DNA from: an uncultured Pseudohongiella sp.
GTDB lineage: Bacteria; Pseudomonadota; Gammaproteobacteria; Pseudomonadales; Pseudohongiellaceae
Direction: 5' to 3'
Length of the DNA: 64,000 nt
Assembly: GCA_951812715.1 (NCBI GenBank)
Contig: OX638323.1
Coordinates: 1,178,001-1,242,000 of the forward strand
The notes under the pieces were generated by a model. It was given only the letters and a program-made list of their open reading frames with translations, was not told where the DNA came from and searched no databases. How positions within the stretch are numbered: position 1 is the stretch's first letter; each line of letters starts with the position of its first letter. Made by a program: the position numbers and the translations under genes. This document shows positions 59,205-64,000 of this stretch, piece after piece.

Positions 59205-59771
59205 ATGTACGAACTGATCTCGCTCGCCAAAGATAACGCTATTCTGGTCATCGGCCTGCTCGTGGTCACTCTCTACCTGCAAAGCCGCATCGACTCGGAA
59301 TCGGGCGCCACCCGACAGGAATTGTCGGTCATACGCACGGAAATATTCGGAATTCAGGGAGAGATGTCCGGTCTCCGTCAGAACGTGTCCGATCTCCGTC
59401 AGGACATGTCCGTTCTCCATCAGGACGTGTCCGTTCTACGCCAGGACGTGTCCGTTCTCCGCCAGGACGTGTCCGATCTCCGTCAGGACGTGTCCGTTCT
59501 CCGCCAGGACGTGTCCGATCTCCGTCAGGACATGTCCGATGTCCGTCAGGACGTGTCTACTCTGCGCCATGACATGTCCGATGTCCGCCAAGAAGTATCC
59601 GTATTAAGGCAGAACATGCATTCATTTCAGGCCGAGACCGCCGACAGGTTCGCTCGCATCGAAGAGGAAATATCCGGCGTTCGCCGGGACATGCATTCTT
59701 TCCAACTGGAAACCACGGACAGATTCGCCCGCATCGAAACCCTGCTGGGCCAGCCGGCGCAAGCAATATAA
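59205..59771 (+). CDS. membrane-anchored coiled-coil protein, long paralogue
   Basis: This 188-residue paralogue of the 139-residue protein at 56646 has the same N-terminal membrane segment and C-terminal part. The middle has seven additional heptads of the form LRQDVSV or LRQDVSD, encoded by a 21-bp tandem repeat (about 59400-59590). The extra 49 residues would lengthen the coiled coil by about 7 nm. It has the same start context (CAATC before ATG). Confidence 0.78.
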   Translation: MYELISLAKDNAILVIGLLVVTLYLQSRIDSESGATRQELSVIRTEIFGIQGEMSGLRQNVSDLRQDMSVLHQDVSVLRQDVSVLRQDVSDLRQDVSVLRQDVSDLRQDMSDVRQDVSTLRHDMSDVRQEVSVLRQNMHSFQAETADRFARIEEEISGVRRDMHSFQLETTDRFARIETLLGQPAQAI

Positions 59772-59831
59772 CGGCGGGGAACACTATTTCCTCTAAGCGC
59801 GGGAAGAAGTAACCGTTCATTCAAGTAATCC

Positions 59832-59881
59832 GCACAAATTGCATGTAGTATTTGCAATTTGTGCATTTATTGCACTATTCT
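59832..59881 (+). promoter_or_regulatory. 12-bp inverted repeat overlapping a promoter-like sequence
   Basis: GCACAAATTGCA (59832-59843) and TGCAATTTGTGC (59853-59864) form a perfect inverted repeat. TTGCAA at 59852 and TATTCT at 59876, 18 bp apart, could be -35 and -10 boxes of the ATPase gene, so a repressor bound to the repeat would block it. It might alternatively be a terminator of the coiled-coil gene. Confidence 0.42.
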
Positions 59882-59888
59882 CAGGCGC

Positions 59889-61061
59889 ATGATCATCAGA
59901 GAAATCGCGCCGCGGCTGACCGCGCTGTTCAAGCAATATCCTTTTGTAACGGTCACTGGGCCTCGCCAATCCGGCAAGACTACGCTTTGCCGCGCGGTTT
60001 TTCCCGATCTTGAATATGTGAATCTGGAACGGCCGGACCAGCGCGAGTTCGCCGAAACCGACCCTAAAACCTTCCTTTCCCGCCTGAGTGACGGCGCCAT
60101 TCTTGACGAAGTACAGCGCCTTCCGGAACTCTTGTCCTGGCTTCAAGTCCTGGCTGACGAAAAAGGGCGCAACAGCCAGTTTGTGCTGACCGGCAGCGAG
60201 CAATTCAGACTTTCCGATTCCATCAGCCAGTCGCTGGCGGGGCGCACCGCCCTGCTGCGCTTGCTGCCGTTCTCGATTGCGGAATATGAACAGGCGGGGG
60301 GCGGCGGTGAAATCGACGAGATGCTCTTTTTCGGCTTCTATCCGCGCATCCACGATCAGCGACTGGACCCGCATCAGGCGCTGGGGGACTATTTTGAAAC
60401 CTATGTGGAACGGGATGTCCGACGAATCGGAGAGATCCGAAACCTTTCCGCCTTTCGCCGCTTTATACGCCTGTGCGCGGGGCGCGTCGGCCAATTGGTC
60501 AACCTGTCTTCGCTGGGCGCCGATGCAGGTGTGTCCCACCAAACCGCCCGCCACTGGATAACGATTCTCGAGGCGAGTTATATTGTTTTCCAGCTACCGC
60601 CGCATTTTGCGAATATCCGCAAGCGGCTGGTGAAATCACCCAAGCTGTATTTTTACGATGTCGGACTGGCCAGTTACCTGATCGGAATCGAACGCGCAAG
60701 TCAGGTCGCCACTCATCCGTTACGCGGCGCCTTATTCGAAAACGTCGCCGTCATTGAAGCCCTCAAGCATGGATTCAATCAGGGTCACCGTCCAGACCTC
60801 AGTTTTTTCCGCGACAGCAGGGGGCTTGAGTGCGACCTGCTATATCCCCATGCCGAGGGCAGCGCGGCAATCGAGATCAAATCTGGAGCGACTGTCGCCT
60901 CCGACTGGTTCGAGTCACCCGAACGCGTAGCCAAGACATTGCCGAATATCCGCGGGGCCTCCGTTATCTATGCAGGCTCCGAACGGCAAACCAGGAGCAA
61001 GGGAGAAATCGTTCCTTTGACCGGGCTGAGCAAATTCCTGCACTCACTCGAAATCGAATAG
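59889..61061 (+). CDS. P-loop ATPase with DUF4143 domain
   Basis: This 390-residue protein belongs to the AAA/DUF4143 group: an N-terminal ATPase with Walker A GPRQSGKTT (residues 24-32) and Walker B AILDEVQRLPELLSWLQ, then a middle winged-helix-like part (SHQTARHWITILEASYIVFQLPP) and a C-terminal nuclease-like element with ECDLL and IEIKSG, the D and ExK of PD-(D/E)xK folds. Function of these is not well understood; they often sit in variable regions. ATG 59889 is chosen. The position upstream of a DUF58-transglutaminase pair, where a MoxR ATPase is usual, is notable; a MoxR ATPase is a different kind. Confidence 0.9.
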   Translation: MIIREIAPRLTALFKQYPFVTVTGPRQSGKTTLCRAVFPDLEYVNLERPDQREFAETDPKTFLSRLSDGAILDEVQRLPELLSWLQVLADEKGRNSQFVLTGSEQFRLSDSISQSLAGRTALLRLLPFSIAEYEQAGGGGEIDEMLFFGFYPRIHDQRLDPHQALGDYFETYVERDVRRIGEIRNLSAFRRFIRLCAGRVGQLVNLSSLGADAGVSHQTARHWITILEASYIVFQLPPHFANIRKRLVKSPKLYFYDVGLASYLIGIERASQVATHPLRGALFENVAVIEALKHGFNQGHRPDLSFFRDSRGLECDLLYPHAEGSAAIEIKSGATVASDWFESPERVAKTLPNIRGASVIYAGSERQTRSKGEIVPLTGLSKFLHSLEIE

Positions 61062-61075
61062 GCCAGTTGCTTAAG

Positions 61076-62446
61076 GTGAAGCCCATCGACTCCGTCAAGA
61101 TTCAGTTGCGCGCCCTGGCCGGGCTGTTTCCACTGACGGCGCGAGGCGCCGTTACCCTGCTTTGCATTGCGCTGGCGCTGCGCTTCTTCGGCTATGGCGC
61201 GATGGATCTGATGGTGTTCGCGCTCGGGATATGCGCGCTGGCGATCTTGCTGAGTTGCCTGTTCTCGGTGGTCATCTGCGGGTTGATCCTGCAGCGCCGT
61301 ATCCAGCGCGAAACGGGAAACGACTCAGGAAGTGGGCGGACCGGCGGCAAGCCCTTCGAGGCCGGATTTCCCAACCAGACCGGTTTCACCCTAGCGCCGG
61401 TCGGCCTGTTGCCGCTGGTACGCCTGCAATGGTCCTGGCAACACCCGGACCACATTGATAACCGCATCCGCATCGCCCCGGACGAGAATCTCGAAGAGGA
61501 GATCACGCCGCGGCTGCGGTGTCTGAGCAGCCAGGTGACGCGGCGTTTCGAGGTGTCCGATGTGCTCGGCTTGTGCCGCTATTCCTGGCGGTCGCGGCGC
61601 GAACGGGAATGTTATGTGTTGCCGCGCATCAACACCTTGAAGAATCTGCCGTTGTTGCATTCGCTTACCGCCGAGGACGGCATGCCCAGGCAAAGCGGCG
61701 AACCGGTAGGCGACCGCATGGAAATCAGGCCATACGTGGCGGGGGATTCGGTGCGCGACATCCTCTGGAAGAACTATGCCCGCACCCGGCAATTGAACGT
61801 GCGCCTGCGGGAACGCAGCGTAGCCCACGGCAAACGCATTCTGGCTTATCTGCTGTCGGGGCCCGGCGACGAAGCCGCGGCCGCGGTAGCGCGGGCGGCG
61901 CTCGAGTCCGGCGCCTTCGGCGACGACTGGCAATTCTCCGCCGACGGTACCGAATCGCCTTGCGTAGACCTTGAATCGTCGTTGCGGGCAGTGGCGCGCT
62001 CCCGCGCTCTCGATCAGCCCCACGCACCGGGTCTCGAACGCTTTCTGGCCGCGGCCGACCAGCGTGGCGCCACCCATTGCATCGTCTTTGCCGCCGCCGG
62101 CACGATTTCCGGCCTGAGCGGCCTGAGCGGCGGCTCTTTTCGCGGTCGATTTTCGCTGGTGCTTGCCACCGATGGCATGAAGGAATCCAGGCGGCGATCG
62201 CCATGGAGCCGCTTGTTTCTGCGGCGAGCCGAACCAGGCCGGGGAGACGGTACAGACCACTGCCGAGGCATGCCTAGCCCCTACCGGCCGCGAAGCCAGA
62301 TGGAGGGGCGCGGAGACGGCGGCAACGGCGGTTCGCGCGCGGAATTGCTGGTATTATGCCGACAGTTGGGACCCACGGTAGAGTCGATCATTCTGGTCGA
62401 CCGGACCACGGGAACCTGTTACGACGATAATTTGCGCAAGATCTGA
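61076..62446 (+). CDS. DUF58-domain protein
   Basis: DUF58 proteins are membrane proteins that usually work with a MoxR ATPase and a transglutaminase-like protein in cell-surface tasks. The 456-residue product has two hydrophobic segments near the N-terminus, then the core with the GDRMEIRPYVAGDSVRDILW segment (the DUF58 hallmark Y-x-x-GD and W-K). Start at GTG 61076 (TTG 61067 also possible). A low-complexity, Arg/Gly-rich part near residues 385-425 holds a REP-like motif. It is followed by the transglutaminase gene after 4 bp. Confidence 0.87.
   Translation: MKPIDSVKIQLRALAGLFPLTARGAVTLLCIALALRFFGYGAMDLMVFALGICALAILLSCLFSVVICGLILQRRIQRETGNDSGSGRTGGKPFEAGFPNQTGFTLAPVGLLPLVRLQWSWQHPDHIDNRIRIAPDENLEEEITPRLRCLSSQVTRRFEVSDVLGLCRYSWRSRRERECYVLPRINTLKNLPLLHSLTAEDGMPRQSGEPVGDRMEIRPYVAGDSVRDILWKNYARTRQLNVRLRERSVAHGKRILAYLLSGPGDEAAAAVARAALESGAFGDDWQFSADGTESPCVDLESSLRAVARSRALDQPHAPGLERFLAAADQRGATHCIVFAAAGTISGLSGLSGGSFRGRFSLVLATDGMKESRRRSPWSRLFLRRAEPGRGDGTDHCRGMPSPYRPRSQMEGRGDGGNGGSRAELLVLCRQLGPTVESIILVDRTTGTCYDDNLRKI
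62262..62285. repeat. REP-like sequence within the DUF58 gene
   Basis: The stretch AGGCATGCCTAGCCCCTAC resembles the inverted form of the palindrome at 42937 with its GTAGGGGC flank. Here it lies in a coding linker in frame. Confidence 0.4.
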
Positions 62447-62450
62447 CCGG

Positions 62451-64000
62451 ATGATGCAATTGGCGGATTTGCAATCTCCTGACCGGCAAGGTCTGCTGCC
62501 GGCGCTGGCCCGCGCGGCGATTATCGCCGGCAGCTACTGGCTGCTGAGTCTTTCGCTGACGGTCAGCACCGGCTCATTCGCGGCGGTCGCCGGCTGCATG
62601 GCCGCCTGCGTACTCGTCGGACCGCAAGAACGAGACAGTCCGCTCAAGCGGTTGCGCACTACCGTGATCATGTTCGCGGCCGCATTGCTGGCGGCAATGG
62701 GCATGATCGCCGCCGGCATCATCACCGGCAGCAGTTTTATCGCCACCCTGTTCGGTCCCGTCACCGCTTTCCATCTGGCGGAAGGCGTCAAGTGGCTCAG
62801 TTTCAGTTTTGCCCTTACCGGCGCGGTTCGCGTAATGGCCGTGCGCAGCAGCGCCGGCGGCATTATCGAAGTGCTGCTGGTCGCCACCGGCTTTGTCATC
62901 ATTCTTTCAGCCCACCGCAACGGCATGATCAACCGGCCGTTTTTCCTCGGCGACTTTGCCCTGAGCCGAGGTCTCGACCCCGCCACGGTTCTGCTCGTGC
63001 TCGGCTGCGGCGCGGTGCTGTGCCTGTCGGCGTTGTTGCTGGTGGAAGAGAACCGGCGCCGCCTGCCATATCATTTCGCGGTCTTCGGCCTGCTCTGCCT
63101 GTCCCTCATCGGCTACGTGCAAACCTTCGGCCTGCCGACGCCGCGGATGACCGACGATCTGGGGCTGACGGGAAATAGCGCCCAGCAGCGGGAAAACCCG
63201 TTTCACGATGGCGAGAACAACACTGAAAACAAGCAGGCGCCGGTAGCCGTAGTCGTCTTCCGGGACGACTACGAACCGGACGGCGGCGCATACTATTTCC
63301 GCGAATCGGCTTATTCGCAATGGAACGGCTACATGCTCGATTTCACCTCGCATCCGGAAATGGACCAGGATCTGATTCCGGCGCCCGGAGCGCCGCCGCG
63401 GGAGACTGTCAGTGACGAAGGTCGCAGGCTGGTCAGCACCACCATCGGCACCCTGACGCCGCATCGGTCGCCGTTCGGCCTTGATGCGCCCATCGCCTTC
63501 GAAAACGCTCCCAATCCCGACAACCTGCGGTTCAAGCGTACTTGGGACGCGCACTCACTCGTGCCCGAGTTCGATCTCAATGACATGGTCGGCCTGCCGG
63601 CGGGCGACCCGGATTGGCCCGAGGAAGTCCGGCAGGAATACCTGCGTCTCCCCGACAACCCGCGTTACGGCGAGCTGGCGCGGGAAATCATCGGCGACCT
63701 GCGGCCGCAATATGCCGCCGACGCTTTTGCCCGCGCCTGGACGATCAAGAGCTGGCTCGACCGCAACGGCATCTACAGTCTGGCCAATGAACACGCCTAC
63801 GCCGAAGATCCGGCGGCCTCGTTCCTGTTTGGCGACCTGACCGGCTATTGCATGCATTTCGCGTTCGCATCGACGTACCTGCTGCGCAGTCTCGGCATCC
63901 CCGCCCGAGTGGGCATCGGCTACGCGGTTCCCGCGGCAAATCGCGCGGGCGGCTCCGCCTTGCTGATCCAGGCGATCCATGGCCATGCCTGGCCGGAGAT
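62451..64000 (+). CDS. TgpA-like membrane transglutaminase, partial at window end
   Basis: The gene continues beyond the window. The 516 visible residues have about six membrane segments (SYWLLSLSLTVSTGSFAAV onward) and then a large soluble domain with the transglutaminase core: catalytic Cys in LTGYCMHFAFASTYLLRSLG, IPARVGIGYAV, and the His in HGHAWPE. TgpA of Pseudomonas has this arrangement and affects the envelope; TgpA cysteine flanks read GYCEHFA, here GYCMHFA. It follows the DUF58 gene by 4 bp. Confidence 0.88.
   Translation, partial: MMQLADLQSPDRQGLLPALARAAIIAGSYWLLSLSLTVSTGSFAAVAGCMAACVLVGPQERDSPLKRLRTTVIMFAAALLAAMGMIAAGIITGSSFIATLFGPVTAFHLAEGVKWLSFSFALTGAVRVMAVRSSAGGIIEVLLVATGFVIILSAHRNGMINRPFFLGDFALSRGLDPATVLLVLGCGAVLCLSALLLVEENRRRLPYHFAVFGLLCLSLIGYVQTFGLPTPRMTDDLGLTGNSAQQRENPFHDGENNTENKQAPVAVVVFRDDYEPDGGAYYFRESAYSQWNGYMLDFTSHPEMDQDLIPAPGAPPRETVSDEGRRLVSTTIGTLTPHRSPFGLDAPIAFENAPNPDNLRFKRTWDAHSLVPEFDLNDMVGLPAGDPDWPEEVRQEYLRLPDNPRYGELAREIIGDLRPQYAADAFARAWTIKSWLDRNGIYSLANEHAYAEDPAASFLFGDLTGYCMHFAFASTYLLRSLGIPARVGIGYAVPAANRAGGSALLIQAIHGHAWPE

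Noticed and set aside
59370..59600. Tandem 21-bp repeats as a CRISPR array
   Set aside because: There are no spacers; the repeats are contiguous and encode coiled-coil heptads in frame.
61076..62446. Extension of the DUF58 frame upstream to 60830
   Set aside because: That part overlaps the end of the ATPase gene in another frame and has no DUF58 similarity.

Overview
The window is high-GC, densely coded chromosome from a gammaproteobacterium, probably a member of or near the Pseudomonadales and possibly marine. The evidence is gene order: two long blocks match Pseudomonas-type chromosomes. The first is zapE/zapG, cysD-cysNC, degS(algW)-like, hisD-hisG-murA-ibaG-mlaC, yrbG-kdsD-kdsC-lptCAB, then rpoN-ptsN-rapZ-NPr. 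The second is aminotransferase-dksA-gluQ-cbrX-cbrA-cbrB-pcnB-panBC-acs. Several cation-coupled transporters and a membrane pyrophosphatase would suit a marine life, but that is inference. No rRNA, tRNA, CRISPR array, prophage or intact insertion sequence was found.

Layout. 1-4.0 kb: cell-division accessory genes and sulfate activation. 4.0-6.0 kb: a NIF3-family protein and a DegS-like periplasmic protease. 6.0-10.6 kb (minus strand): mlaC, ibaG, murA, hisG, hisD, with a tandem copy of the hisD 3' end where hisC would be expected. 10.7-15.1 kb: Ca2+/Na+ exchanger, KDO synthesis and LPS export. 15.1-16.6 kb: an AT-richer inserted block with a HEPN-motif gene and an NYN-domain gene. 17.0-21.5 kb: sigma-54, the nitrogen PTS, rapZ and mgtE. 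22.2-31.2 kb: one gene for a 2,991-residue secreted modular surface protein ending in a beta-barrel. 31.3-39.1 kb: symporters, apbC, a small secreted protein and the pyrophosphatase. 39.4-45.3 kb: mixed genes (lipoprotein, PLP enzymes, Rieske protein, sfsA). 45.5-56.4 kb: the dksA-cbr-pan-acs block. 56.3-59.8 kb: a duplicated acs tail plus coiled-coil gene flanking an AT-rich secreted metallopeptidase. 59.9-64 kb: a DUF4143 ATPase, a DUF58 protein and a transglutaminase cut by the window edge.

Between the genes there are two families of dispersed elements. One (about 100-140 bp, three copies) has GAAAAATTCCAG inverted ends and supplies the murA ribosome-binding site. The other (about 140 bp, three copies) has a conserved core closed by 28-bp arms whose sequence differs between copies while pairing is kept, plus an internal hairpin and a short helix that also change in compensating fashion. 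This second family is the best candidate for something undescribed: a structured RNA or a non-autonomous mobile element. Other points of note are a GAFTGA-to-GAFAGA change in the CbrB-like activator, a gluQ gene whose only reasonable start is CTG, and a 21-bp repeat that changes coiled-coil length between two paralogues.
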